Shown: positions 50,265 through 62,367, counted from the stretch's first letter. The stretch is DNA of 64,000 nucleotides from Siderastrea siderea (GCA_964030785.1 OZ034968.1:62134399-62198398), one strand, 5' to 3'. Translations and numbers: made by a program. Notes: generated from the sequence alone by a model not told the origin.

Positions 50265-53200
50265 GTAATAATAATAATAATAATAACAATAATAATAATA
50301 ATAATAATAACAACAACAAAAAGCCAGAGAAAACGCACGTGGCGACATAGTGGTCCCAGCTTCGCTGAAGCCACACAAAATCTGGCCTTTAATTTCGGTT
50401 ATTCCCGGCTGCAGGCGTGCGTTTTCCAAAAGTTATGATGTTTGTCGGACCCGAATCATTTCTGATCGAAGAACAGTTATGGACAAAGGTTTCGCCTTGT
50501 AGATTTTGAAAGCCAAACAATAGAATCCTCAAACTTTTACAACACAATATGAGATCACCCAATAAACCGTATATGAGACAAGATATATCAGGTTACAATA
50601 CGTGTCCCCGCAAATGACCTATCTACCGTGAAATTCTCCATTTCTGATCCACCTACCACGCCATGGATTGAATGCCTTTGGCAAACGCATATAGTTTGAG
50701 ATTAGGGTCTACTGGACGGATTCAGACTGACTTACATACACACACTATTATTAGTAAAGTGAAAACACATTTAATCGGTTATCTAAAATTATGCCCTCTT
50801 TCAGGTGGCAATCCACTACAAGAGCCTCTGACGTACATTTGCAAATTTGATCTTGACTGTGTGTACAAGACGCCGGACAATAAGGAAGTTTACCGTTTGG
50901 AGAAGACGAAGGGCACAGAATATAACTTATTTCAGCTCAAGGTTTATCTTCAGTTTATCGATGGATCTCAAGCTGTTCTTTTTCCGTACGAGTTTGTTCT
51001 CAAGAGTGGAAAGACTGTAAAATGTAGGTAAAATGTCTAGCATGCTTGCAGCATTAAACAAAAAATGTATTTTAGGCCAGCCAGAACAGAAGAAAGCAAA
51101 CTCGAAACACTGGAACGTGCTCCGCGACCTTTTCTCTTGTTTAACCCTGTAAGTGATTTTGTGGTCATGGCTACAATAATTTCTTAAACCTTCCTCTTGA
51201 ATATGTTTTAACACTCTACTTTACTTCTTTTCTACATTTCAAAAAGCTGCTTCCGCGACTTGCTTGCCTTCTCGTTCAAGTACCTTCTCGGGTGTTGTTC
51301 CCTTGCCTTCTCCTTCAAGTACCTGCTCGTGTGCGTCCGCACAGCAAAGTCCTTCAGGTAAAACACATCAAAATGTCCTATTCAGTTGAACTGTATGTAT
51401 TTGAACTTTCCAGTTAATCACAAGTAAAATAAGGTCAGGAGCCGATGCTTTTAATAAGCTCCTACATACAGACTGGCTGTTTGCAAGCTCCCTAGACAAC
51501 TCTACAATTTCTATCGTTTAAAGCGGTACTACGACCAAAAAGTCACTTTTGTTTTTTCTTCGGATTTCGATACTATGTTTACTAAACACTCCCCAAGCGA
51601 AATTTTAAGCGTTAATTTTGAGAGGAAGACTGTTTATTTGAACTGCAATATTCCAATTTGATGGCCCGCCATTATTACACCAGAAAGGATACAATGACGT
51701 CATTCACTCAAGAGCTTCAGAATCCAGTGTGTGAACACAGCTAATTAATTATGCAAAACACGAGTTTGAGAGTCTGAAAGCTCAAAACTCCCGTGCTGCA
51801 TACTAAATAAGCCACTTTCACACACACTCCATTCAAAATCTCATTGTATCCTTTCTGGTGTAATTATGGCGGACCATTAAATCGGAAAATTGCAGTTTAA
51901 ATAAATAGCCTTCTTCTTAAAATTAAGGCTTAAAATTTCGCTTGGAGAGTGTTTGGTAAACATAGTATCGAAATCCGAAGAAAAAACAAAAGTGATTTTT
52001 TGATCATAGTACATCTTTAAAGGGGCATAGTCACGAGTATTTCACAGATTTTGGTCAAAACTGTGCTAAAAATTATCGGTCAAGTCAAGTAGCTAACTAG
52101 CTAGGTAGCTAACCTTATCCATGCCCAAGATTGTGTTTGAACATTTAAAGGAACATTTTAACTCAATATCATTAAGAGAAAACAAACCATGACCATTTAA
52201 TATCGATTTAATGTCAACACGCTTAAAGATTTTGAAAAGTTTAGCCTAATTTTTTCAAATTGCAATCCATTTCCATCCGTGCCATCCGTAGCAACAGACG
52301 ACAAAAAATAGCTTCAGTGAAGTAATTTAGTCTTTAATAACAAAACTAGACCATTATTTGTGGGCGTTCTTTGATGTGAAGACATATTTTTTATTTTTAA
52401 ATTAAAGTGAACTAAAACTTTGTGACTATGCCCCTTTAATGGCTGTTGGGAATACGACCAAGCAATGGAAGGATAGTGGACCCCGCTGTGTCCAGCTGAA
52501 ATTCGTTTCTCACGGTTCATGTTACTCTGGTTACTTACTGTCGACTATTTCGAATCCCCCTTATGCAGAACAATTTTTGGGTTCTGGTCCTTGGGTGTTC
52601 GAGATAACGGGCAATTTACTATTTTCTCATTTCTACGTTACGCCGTTGGCAGCGACGCAATTTTTAGATATTTTGAAACATCCTCGTAAAAAGCTTTAAA
52701 TTGATCAGCCACGATTTGGTATAACAACAAATGAAACCATTAAGCATCCTTTATTTCTCAAAACTGTTTGCTTTCTTTTGAGAATCATAACAGTCAAGAA
52801 ACTAGGACTGTTTTAGAGTTTATAGTTAACTCCACAAATCGTTCAAGACACGTCGGTTAAAAGAGCCCACTTGGATAAATCTTATGTGCATTCCTGGACT
52901 GCTTCCTCATACGCTCCCACCTCCGTTCGTGCCAAAAACTACTTCAATCTTCGAAAACCACCTTTGCCGGGCATGTGTGTAGCTTTCCTGCATGTGGGAA
53001 GCCATGTCATTGAATACTTTATCATTTCCTCCTAGATACTCGTTATTCGAGGCTCATGTGCCAATATCTTGAAGCCAAGTTTTCTAGAATTAAAACTCTG
53101 GAAGTTGAGCAGATTAAGACGGCAAACCATGATATTGCATACTACATCAAACGGATGTACCCAGATGACAGTCCATTTGAGGAGGGTGATGTGGTGGGAT

Positions 53201-56200
53201 TTTTTGAAAGCGTCCATGGAGAGACTGTTATTGATCTGCTGACAAGTGAGAATGCGCGTGACGCTAGACTCGCCGGAGTGATCAGTCGGACTGCTTATTT
53301 GGTGGGAAATACAGGACGAAATGACAGGGAGCGAAACGGTAGGTTACGGCCAGGTGGACCTATCTACCCTTTAAAGGGGGTGGGGATAGAAAACGTAAGG
53401 AAGCTGAAAGCCATTAAAATTAAAATGACTACTTAAACTATTCGTCATTATAAGGCCATCCATTAATATAATATAGGGTATAGAAGGTAACATTATTTCA
53501 TAGAAATTATAAATTACTTGAAGTCCAAACACTTATTATATGAAATGTTGCAGAAGTAACTATTCCTGATATGGATCTATTTATATAAGCTTTTAAACTT
53601 TCTGCAGTCCCCTGTTAGTCCATGTATCTTGAAAATTATTACCCGTAATGTGAAGGGAGTGATAAAGTTGAAGTTAAAGTTCAAGAAACAGTTAAAACAG
53701 ACAGACTGTTTATTTTATGACTCTTCAGTGGCGTTCTACTACCCATTAACTAAATGCACTTTTTCTACATATGCCATAGTATTTTATTTTTGGACGTTTG
53801 AGGGCTTTGATTTAAAATAATTCTGAAGAAAAAACCTTACTAAGTGCAATCGTTCTCTCTTGTGCATGCTTTATAAATCTGTGTGTTTTTGTTTGTCGCA
53901 CACAGACGCTGATCTTGTATGCATTCTCGGTGAGATTAAAGTCAAAGTTGTCGGCAAAGTGAGGCCCGGAGAGCACATCTACACTTTCTCCAGCGATAAG
54001 TTTCCTGGGACGGCAACCGCTAGACACCAACATGGTAAATATAAGAAGTGCACTGAATGGCAGATCTTTGCTCATCAATGATTGTTGCACGTGTAACAGA
54101 GCGATTTGGCGTGACCATATCACTGACGAAGACTGAATTGTTATACCACCAGAAATAAGGCCAGAAATAACTTGACCCCCTGGTCACCGTTGCCCCTGAC
54201 AAGCCTTTAAGACTGCATGTGATATGTATGCCTATACAATCAACTTCATAGCGAAATAAAGGATTAAAAAACTTGTTTCTTCATGCCCAGGAAACCACAA
54301 GCAGACCTTGCTTGGGTACGCAATGGGTGAATCGTCCGGTTCTGGTGTATCCAAGGTCGACTGCCTAGTGTCGCTGGTTCTCAGCGTTAATGCCAGGGAA
54401 CGGATGCAAGAACTGGAGCAACTGCGGCACAGTATCAAAGAAGTGCGAGAAAGCATGGAAATGCATATCGATAATGTGGATCATATAATCAACAGGATGC
54501 AGCGAAGATGGAGAGGTTAGTGAAAAACGTCTTGAAGTGCAAAACACTCTGCTCGTTGTGGCTAGTGGACAGTTGGCAGTGCGTTTGGCAAACCAATCTG
54601 AAACCAAACAGTATTTGAATGCGGGGATTGCCACTGGGGTGGCAGTATCCACGTGTGTCCTTGCACAACTTTGCTCATTTGTATAACTTGGGAAGGTTGT
54701 CCGGCTCACCAGAGCTGTCCCTCAGAAATGTTCAAATGTACATTGTATCAAATCTTCGGTTCCTTGGCGTCTCTGTCAACTCTTACTCTTCATCATCCTG
54801 GGCAACGTCCACTCATATCTTGTTGAGTTAATCTCTCTTTGCAAATGAACCTTTAAGGGAACTTCTTAAAGGCCGCTTTTATGTTCCACCAGGTGCTTGA
54901 AGTTAATTTCGTGAAACTTGAGGGAACAAACATTTAAGGATTTTAAGGTAAACTGAAAGATAAAGGAGGTGATTCTTTCACGCAATAAAAGCTGCCTTTA
55001 AGAAACATTAAAGTTTCTTTTGCGATATAGCCAGGCCCTGGATTTGAGCAAGCGCGCAATCTGATTGGTTCGCTACTAATACGCTATTAGCTCATATCCC
55101 ACAAGTGGAGAAGTCGTGTGAGAAAAATTGCGAAAGAAATGGTGCTTTAAATTCAAAGGTTTCTATTGGTAAAAAAAAAAATCCATAATCCAGGAGTTGT
55201 CTTATGATAGGCCATAAGTTCACATATAACGCGACTTTGTGGAATATAGAGTAAGTATAGGCTATGTGGGTATCTGTGTCCCCGGTATAGCGAGAGATCA
55301 CGAACTGTCTGATAATCCGCCCGAGACTAGAAGGTATAGCTTTTTTTGGTTTAAAATAGAGCAAAGGTTTTTAATCATATTCGTCTGAAATAAGGTATGA
55401 CTTGCTTGCTATAGTCTGAAAGAGAGTGTTTTCATTCTTTTGAGAAGGGGCTAAGTGTTTACGAATTAGGCCGAAAAGGGTTTTAAAATGGATACCTTAG
55501 TTTGGAAAAGAGCAGGATTAGGTCCAGTTTTGAGCTCTGAGGGGTATACGTACTCCTACCCCCAACTCCAACCCCCAATCCCCGCCCCCTTATCCAGTGG
55601 AGTTTAGTGTCGTACGTGACGTTTCAAACGACAGCTTAGTGGGTGACTAGTCCTCCTATGGTTGGCAGATATTATCACGGTAATGTTTTTGTTTCGTTTT
55701 TTTCAGGGATATTGAAGAAGCTTCTTGGAATAGTCATCTTCCTTGTATTGGCAGCGCTTGTTTGTGGATTGATGCTACCACCAAATTCTCCATACGTTAA
55801 GAAAAAATGCCGGGAGGGTAGCACGGACGGCCGCCTCTTCTTCAAGTTTTACCCTGAACATTCAGAGGTAAGGCTTGATTGATTGAGGTCAATGTCCCGA
55901 TAGAGGAATAAATAATTGTCGCCATCAAATGGCGATTTCAACCAATCACCATATTGCATCTAATTGGCGGACAGAACCTTAAGTAAGCTCCAACAGTGCA
56001 AAGAGAAATGGTCATTTCTGATTAAATGAGAGAAACATACCTAGTAATATATAGAGAAACACAGTAAGCAGTACGTCATATATTAACTGTATTTTTGTAC
56101 GAGCATGAGACTATAAGCGAACTTCAGCTGCTGTAATTAAAAATACGTCAAGGGGAGACGACTGAGCTCTAAGGATTATCTATACATCCATCATTTATTT

Positions 56201-57161
56201 TCTATCGCGTATATCGACTAAAGGTTTTTGTTGTTCTTTATAAGGATGGAATTTCAGTGACGGGGTTGGAGTTCACGTGGGAAAAGCTAAAAAAGAAGTT
56301 ACACCTGAAATTCGACAAGATCCAAACACGCGGAACAGGTTAATAGAGTATAAAATGTGTGTTTGTAAAGGTAACTTAGATTGAATAAAATGGAATAGAT
56401 TGGACTGGATTGCATAGAATGTTTTCCATTGTAGTCTGTGTTTGGGAGGGGGGGGGGGAGGGCAGTTGTCTGGTAGACAGTGTTGTGTTGCATGGGATTT
56501 TGACTGGAATTCCTCTTGGCCAAAAGTATTCAGAAGCTTGACACCTTGGTACTAAGAAAAATATTTGAACCCTTGAATACGAGTAGTCTCTCTTTCCGCT
56601 CAGGGAAAGTCGAGGGAAAAGAACTTGCGAGCAAACGCGAAAATCGCCCCTTGCGTTGAAACGTGACGAGCTTGTCGAGCCACTAGTGCGATTTTCGCGC
56701 TCGCTCATTTGTTCTTTTTTCTCAACTTCCCTGAGCGGGAAGACAGACTGCTCGTAGTCTATTTGAACCCACAACTTTCGCATTAAATCAGCATTGCTCT
56801 GATTTAGAGCGAAATCTGAATAACTGTTAATTGGCTTAATAGTATTATTTTGAAGCTAGGAAATAAGAAAATCTGAACTGACAACCGACATTCTGACAAC
56901 TGATATTTGAGCATACATACTATGAACCTACTTAATTGTTGTTTCTTTTCAGAATACAGATATTTTTTGAACAAGAAACGTTGTGAAACTGGTGGTATAC
57001 GATCGATCGCGGCTTGGCTGGACCCTGCGCCAACAGTTCCGCGTGTCAATGTGCTCGCTGTGGACCCTGGGTGCAAGACGGTTTATTACCATAATGAAAA
57101 GATGGGAAAGTGGTTTGAGTATAGAAACACGACGGTCGCAGATCTTGAATGCACATCATGA
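45078..57161 (+). CDS. Uncharacterised membrane-tethered protein, copy 2 (11 exons, 738 aa)
   Basis: Exons: 45078-45180, 46230-46735, 49121-49277, 50805-51023, 51247-51357, 53036-53338, 53906-54034, 54291-54515, 55707-55867, 56245-56338, 56953-57161. Total 2217 nt, open throughout, same phases as copy 1. Exons 3, 4 and 6-11 have exactly the same length as in copy 1; exons 1, 2 and 5 are 6, 21 and 24 nt longer. Layout as in copy 1, with the TM helix (LLGIVIFLVLAALVCGLML) at about 590-608. The four tail cysteines are kept. The sequon before the last exon is lost (QTRGT for QTNGT), and the last sequon is NTT. Exon 5 encodes a Ser-rich linker with an internal PSxSSTxS duplication. Exon 1 follows acceptor CCATAG, so the 5' UTR is probably split as in copy 1. 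Both copies look functional. Confidence 0.9.
47704..47772. repeat. 69-bp inverted repeat in intron 2 of copy 2
   Basis: CAAAGGGTCAAGGGAAG and its exact complement CTTCCCTTGACCCTTTG face each other around a purine/pyrimidine-rich core. Probably the centre of a small MITE. Confidence 0.65.
50231..50317. repeat. (AAT)n microsatellite, intron 3 of copy 2
   Basis: About 28 AAT/AAC units with a few interruptions, preceded by a G8 tract. The poly-Ile, poly-Tyr and poly-Leu frames across it are artefacts. Confidence 0.95.
51522..52016. mobile_element. TTAA-type fold-back element, intron 5 of copy 2
   Basis: 495 bp with long imperfect inverted arms: left AGCGGTACTACGACCAAAAA, right TTTTTTGATCATAGTACATCT. 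Arms of about 130 bp include TCACTTTTGTTTTTTCTTCG and its complement. TTAA lies at both outer edges (51518-51521, 52017-52020). Confidence 0.85.
52021..52435. mobile_element. Second TTAA-type MITE, adjoining the first
   Basis: Ends AGGGGCATAGTCAC and GTGACTATGCCCCT. TTAA at 52017-52020 (shared with the neighbouring element) and at 52436-52439. Non-coding interior. The ends are related to the element at 14582-14960. Confidence 0.85.
53036..54515 (+). other. Exons 6-8 of copy 2: Peptidase_G2-like domain and coiled coil
   Basis: Same module as in copy 1, at residues about 366-585. Very few amino-acid changes: for example RKYP to RMYP, NAHD to NARD, TGQN to TGRN and VGHRINRMQRG to VDHIINRMQRR. 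Intron 7 is only 256 bp here against 3,467 bp in copy 1. Confidence 0.65.
55707..55867 (+). other. Exon 9 of copy 2: transmembrane helix
   Basis: Encodes GILKKLLGIVIFLVLAALVC and the start of the tail (PPNSPYVKKKC). It differs from copy 1 at only a few residues. Confidence 0.85.
56578..56760. mobile_element. Palindromic MITE in intron 10 of copy 2
   Basis: Left TACGAGTAGTCTCTCTTTCC and right complement AGACAGACTGCTCGTAGTCT, with inner CGCTCAGGGAAAGT and CTTCCCTGAGCG also inverted, and CGCGAAAATCGC mirrored by GCGATTTTCGCG. Confidence 0.8.
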
Positions 57162-57212
57162 AGCCGGCAAAAATGGCTCCGGCTAAACAAATGCAAAATT
57201 TTGCACGGGAGA

Positions 57213-57218
57213 AATAAA
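57213..57218 (+). terminator. Poly(A) signal AATAAA, gene copy 2
   Basis: About 50 bp after the stop codon at 57161. Confidence 0.6.
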
Positions 57219-58416
57219 ATAGAGTGCCTAAGAGCGATTCATCATTTTTCCTAGCCTGCAAAACAAGCGTTTCTGTAGGCTTTTCCGTACGTTTGAGGTA
57301 TTATTTGCTTTTTCGCCGCGCGAAAATTGGGCCTAGGGCAAACGACAAGCTATACGGAAACCCTTGCTACGCAAGCTACATTTTTCCAATGTCATATTTT
57401 ATCTTAGTACAGGGTTGTTATTATCTAAGGTGGAAAAGTTCTTGTCAACACAGTCTTTTGATGTGAAGATAATTAATTTTAATGTGATATTATTTCCTAT
57501 ACCAAGACTTAATAAATTTTTAATGTAACGCTGGTTTTTAAAGTAATAAACAGTGAAAAATAAGAGACATTTGTATAGGAGTGTTTTAACTTTGACAGTC
57601 GGTATCTCAATAGTTTGTGGCTCTATCAAGCTCAAATTTTCTGTAGGGGTTTGTTTTTCCTTATAGAATTTGAGGCATTAATCCAAGTTGCAAATTTCTG
57701 AATTATGTTTGTGAATTTATCACTTGTTTACTTCATTGTTCCAGATCACGAGCGGGGGCTCTTTTCGAGGCCCACATTTTCATACAATATTTTGCATAAC
57801 TCACAAAAACGCCGCATTTAGGGAACCTTGACAAATCCCATTAAGATGACCGAACACAGTTTTTGAGCTGTATCTCGCACCCAGATATGTCTCAGTGCCC
57901 TTACCGACGCGTGCAAGCGCGCGCACGAAGTGGTGAAAAACAACCAGTTTGATGCCGATATAGCGGTCATTTAGTTTGTTAGTTGTCGACTGCAAATTGT
58001 TATTTTTCCTCTTAAAATGTCACATTCTGTTGTGAATTACACAGTCTATTGCTAGATCAGCGTGTAAGAGAAAGCCAGATTAAAAAAAAACCCAGCCTTG
58101 CCGCATCAGTTTTCGTCTTTGCCACTCCTTTATGTCATGAAGAGCATGCGCAGTTTACCAAAATATCGAGGCTATTTGTGTTTTAGTGTCTTTACACAAA
58201 TTCGACGATTTTTAACACAAATAATGTATTACTTTCTGGAGAATTTTTTCGCCACTTCTCGTAAACCCTCTAACCGCGTGGGCTTTAGCAAAAATGTACG
58301 AATTTTAATGGAGAAAATGTTAATAAGTAATCCCGTAGCATAACAAAATCCATTGTAAGTTGCAATATTGAAAAAGGAAGAAATAAAAGTCCTTTCTTGT
58401 AACTTTATTACAACAG

Positions 58417-59123
58417 CAGCCTAGTACCCAGGGGTTCTCCTCCCGTTCACTCTACACGACTTGGTGGGAAATGTCGTGACCTCACTGAATGAGGTCCCCA
58501 GTAGGCTTGGATAAATTCTGCCAGCAGAATTTCGAGCAGAATAAGCGATTTTTGAGGCGAGCATTCTGCCGGCAGAATAAGGCATTTTCGAGCAGAATTT
58601 GAGCAGAATAACGGAAAATCAGTGACATTAATGTTATGCGTAACAGTTGAAGCAAAAAATGAGAACTAAATAAAATAATACAAAAATAATTACACAGTCT
58701 TTATGCATTTGTTTGATGTTCCTTTTTGCAAGATGCTCACAAAAAAATTAACTGTTTCGTGTAATTAGTTATATAAAGTAAGATGAAGTTCAATTTTGCT
58801 ACTCATAATGAATATCTAATTAGTGTTTAGCGGTTAGGCCCGCCTCCCTTCCATATTTGTGAAAATACATGAGGCCCGAAGGGCCGAACTTTTTTCGGGT
58901 ACCCAGCAGAATTCGAGCAGAATAAGAGCGTCCGAGGAGAATTTCGAGCAGAATAAGCGATTTTTATGAGCACTGCCGGCAGGTAGAATAAGCCATTTTA
59001 GGAGCAGAATTTATCCAAGCCTAGTCCCCGGAGAACGCGTTCTCGCGGTATGCCATTCGGTGACGTCACGACATTTCGCGCCAAGTGGTGTGAACTAGAA
59101 GAGAACGCCTGGGTACTAGGCTG
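58417..59123. mobile_element. MITE (CAGCCTAGTACCCAGG ends) with another MITE inside
   Basis: Left CAGCCTAGTACCCAGG and right CCTGGGTACTAGGCTG are inverted, with inner GAAATGTCGTGACCTCA and TGACGTCACGACATTTC. It is interrupted at 58502 by a second element. Confidence 0.85.
58502..59023. mobile_element. Nested MITE rich in GAGCAGAAT repeats
   Basis: Left TAGGCTTGGATAAATTCTG and right CAGAATTTATCCAAGCCTA are inverted. The subterminal regions repeat GAGCAGAAT(A/T) about ten times. Confidence 0.85.
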
Positions 59124-60222
59124 TAAGAACAGTTTTAGTATTTTTGTGACTTAATGGAGAAAATGATGTTGAAAATCTATAGATGAATTTTTTGAAGATA
59201 AACAAAACTCGATTTTATATAAGGCTGGCTGTTTTTTTTTGTCCAACCATATTGCAATGGCAAATAGCTAAAGCAAACTGCCCAAGAATGAAGTGTGCAC
59301 TTTTAACTTAAACTGCATTGGACCATCTTCTTCTTCTGCTATCATAAGTTAAGAAACCGGTTTAAAGGTAGTGTCTTTTCTAAAACTGGAACCCAAAATA
59401 TTCAAATACGGAAGAAATTTTCTGAGACAAATATTGTGTTTTATTTACCAGAAATTACATGAAAAGCCTGGAGCACGTGCACATACGTGTCTTAATCGGC
59501 AAGCAAAGTCTGCCAGGTAGAAGGAAACAAATTCTTATTCTCTCCCGAGGGCCGCCTTTCCTTCTAATTCCGTTCGAAATTTCATCGGGAAATTTGGGAG
59601 TAAATATATTGGTTTCAAGTCTTTCCGTTTTTCGTTCAGAGACAAACTAATTAGTATTTTAATTTGTATTCAACCGAAATCTCTGGAATAGTTCAGCGTA
59701 AGTTGTAAATCGCAAGCCTTGTATCCTGACATTGATGGTCAATATCCCCAGTCTTTGCCTCCTAACACGCCCCCCTCATCCCCCTCAGCTATTACGCTTC
59801 TGATTCCGTTATAGGGCACCAACAATGTTTGCAAATTGGAATCTTGTAGTTTGGGCTTAAAGAACATGAGGACCTTGAAGGACCGCACTGTCGATCAATA
59901 GAGTCAAAGCTGTTTAAGTGATCACCAAGACCTCCCGAAAAAATATTTCTTTAATTTGTGTAAACTTGACCTCTATTAAGCGGTCACTCTACAAATGAAG
60001 AAGAGGCGTTCATCTTTGACAGAATCCCATGGAGTTATCTCTGCTGCCTCGACGCCTGCATGGAAAGATTAAACGAAACAACGGTTAGCCGTTGTCCATG
60101 CATGGGTTACTGTTTAATACACGTTTGACTTTGTAAATTTAGAGCCAAGGTGAGGATTGGGGTTGAAAGAAGTCCATCTCAAAGCTGAGTACTAAAATTA
60201 CATTCATTTGTTTTATAACTTT

Positions 60223-60262
60223 TATTATTATAATTATTAATCATTATTATTATCATTATAAA
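60223..60262. repeat. Imperfect (ATT)n tract
   Basis: Short interrupted TTA/ATT repeat. Confidence 0.7.
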
Positions 60263-61270
60263 TTCGTGTATATAGCCTTCCTAGTCTTTTAGAAAGGTGA
60301 CATTTTCACTCAGTTTCTTTTAACAACAGAAAATGAGGCATCCAGATTTATTTGAAAAAAGGTAAACGAAGAAAGAAAACAGCAAACGGAATGGTTGGAT
60401 TTTCCCGTAGGGAATGTTTAGTATAACTTTAAAAAATTCTTTGTTCGGGCGAACCACATTTATTTAACATTCAGAGCGAAATTTCTGGCATGCCATTACT
60501 TTAAGAAATTGTAAACACCCGATAAAAGCTGTTAACATTTTGTTGGAAAACGGAACCTTCTTAAAATTGTACGCAGTTGGTCGGCATTTTATTAAATCAA
60601 TGAATAGCAAATAAAAAGTTTCGGTACCTTTTTAAAGAATGAACTACAAGTTGTGTAGACTCAACAAAGATGTGACGGTGTGTATGAGCGAGAGATATCG
60701 CGAATTAATAAAACTCTAATAATGAACCTGAATTGAAATTAAAGGTATGAACCTGATGTACAATAAAATTGTAGTCACGGTCATTTATTCTCTTTAATAT
60801 AAAACCATGCTTCATGCACCTTTAAATTTGTGGCGACCCATTTAATTTTTTTTGCGGGGGAGTGGGAGGGAGGGGGGGGGGGGCTTCGAAACCATGTAAA
60901 GGCAAAAACCTCTTACGTTTTTTCTTACAAAGCCATTTGAGGTTAGTATTTTAATGGGATTCTTCTTAGAAACCATTTTTCTTATAACGGTCAGTTACGC
61001 CCACTTATTCGGTAAGACGGCAAAATCTCCAATTTGATCTAATGGACTCACATCGAACAATAATTCACCTCAGGAAATAACAAAACCGCAGTGGAAAATA
61101 CATAAATATCGTATTTGCCATGTAATGAAATAGCATTCTCTACAGAATCCTCACAGAGTTTTACGCCTGCCTTGACGGTTAATTGAAAAGAAAGGGACAA
61201 AGACGTGCCTTATTGATTTCTTCACTTTTTGTTTTCAAGTAACTAAATCAGTTATGGACGTCACTCTAAA

Positions 61271-61273
<3 letters not shown>

Positions 61274-61336
<63 letters not shown>
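61274..61336. repeat. Poly(A) followed by (AT)n
   Basis: About 28 A residues and then about 17 AT units. The surrounding open frame (KKKK, then YIYIYI) is an artefact. Confidence 0.95.
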
Positions 61337-61339
<3 letters not shown>

Positions 61340-61932
61340 TATGGATAATATTAGCATTTATAACAAGGTAGAGAGAAGTATATATAAGGCCTTACGGTCT
61401 TCAATGGGGTGTGCACTTAAAAATCAGCTTGGAACGGTACATAGTGAATACTTTGTTTATAATACTTCCTGAACTCTATATACTCTTTTGTGTCCCCTTT
61501 GTCTCAATATATATAATTCATCCTTCGAAATGAATCTTCCTCGGACGGAATTCGTTTTATACAAAATTAGAGCTTTGATGATGACATAAATACAAAGCAT
61601 TTTTGTGCTCATGTGCGTTTATTCACTTTTAAATTACGGTTTATTAAACGGAAACTAACTTAAAAAGGGAGGCAGACAGAGGGAGCTTTAAAAAAGGCTA
61701 CAATTTTCTTGAGGTCTTAAACACACTGGCCAATGGTAATGTTGGCGACGCTCAGGATTACTGTAACTTACAAGGGAAACGTGACATTGTGGTGAAGTAT
61801 GAATAAAACTAAGTTAGCTTTTGTTGCTTCTTTTCATGTATTAGACGGTTATTACTTTAAAATTTCTGTTCACTCGAAGATTGAAAAATTAATTTTCAAG
61901 ACATCTGCCACTTGTTTTGAAACTTCAAATCA

Positions 61933-62367
61933 GTGGGCCTTTCAGCAGAAAGTCTATTTAATCTCTCCCGCAGCTCCACCGTTAGACCAGCGCTGGCGAA
62001 GTTAATTTGTTTGCGTCGCTATTGGCTGAAGTGTATAGAGTGTAGGAGTCTCATCAGGAAACCAAAAACAAGGAAACAGCTTTTGTCTGAGAGTTTTAGG
62101 CCACGACGCAGAGTTTCTTTTGTTGAACCAACGCAAGAGTCTAACGCTCTACAGGTGGTAATTCACAGTGTTGTTAGCACGCTCTCAAAGTCAAGGAAAG
62201 CCATGAAATCCATTTTATCTCGTTTTAATTTTACCACAGCTACTGCTGTGTCTTTGTCACTGTTTTTTAAATTCTTACATAAAGTCTACCAGCATAAATG
62301 CTCGGTTTTAACTTTAATATTTTCCTCTTTTTTTTTTAGTTCAGAGAGACGGGTGTGTCATGTTTAA
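61933..62367 (+). CDS. Candidate ORF or exon, 144 codons, unknown
   Basis: I do not recognise this frame. It is the longest non-repetitive open frame in the last 5 kb: basic, with RKPKTRKQLLSESFRPRRR and directly after it VSFVEPTQES. The R-V-S-F core fits the RVxF consensus for docking to protein phosphatase 1. The C-terminal third turns hydrophobic and Phe-rich, which looks like AT-rich non-coding DNA, so if real the exon may end at the CAG|GTGGTA donor near 62154. No splice partners or homology are known to me. Confidence 0.2.
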   Translation: MGLSAESLFNLSRSSTVRPALAKLICLRRYWLKCIECRSLIRKPKTRKQLLSESFRPRRRVSFVEPTQESNALQVVIHSVVSTLSKSRKAMKSILSRFNFTTATAVSLSLFFKFLHKVYQHKCSVLTLIFSSFFFSSERRVCHV

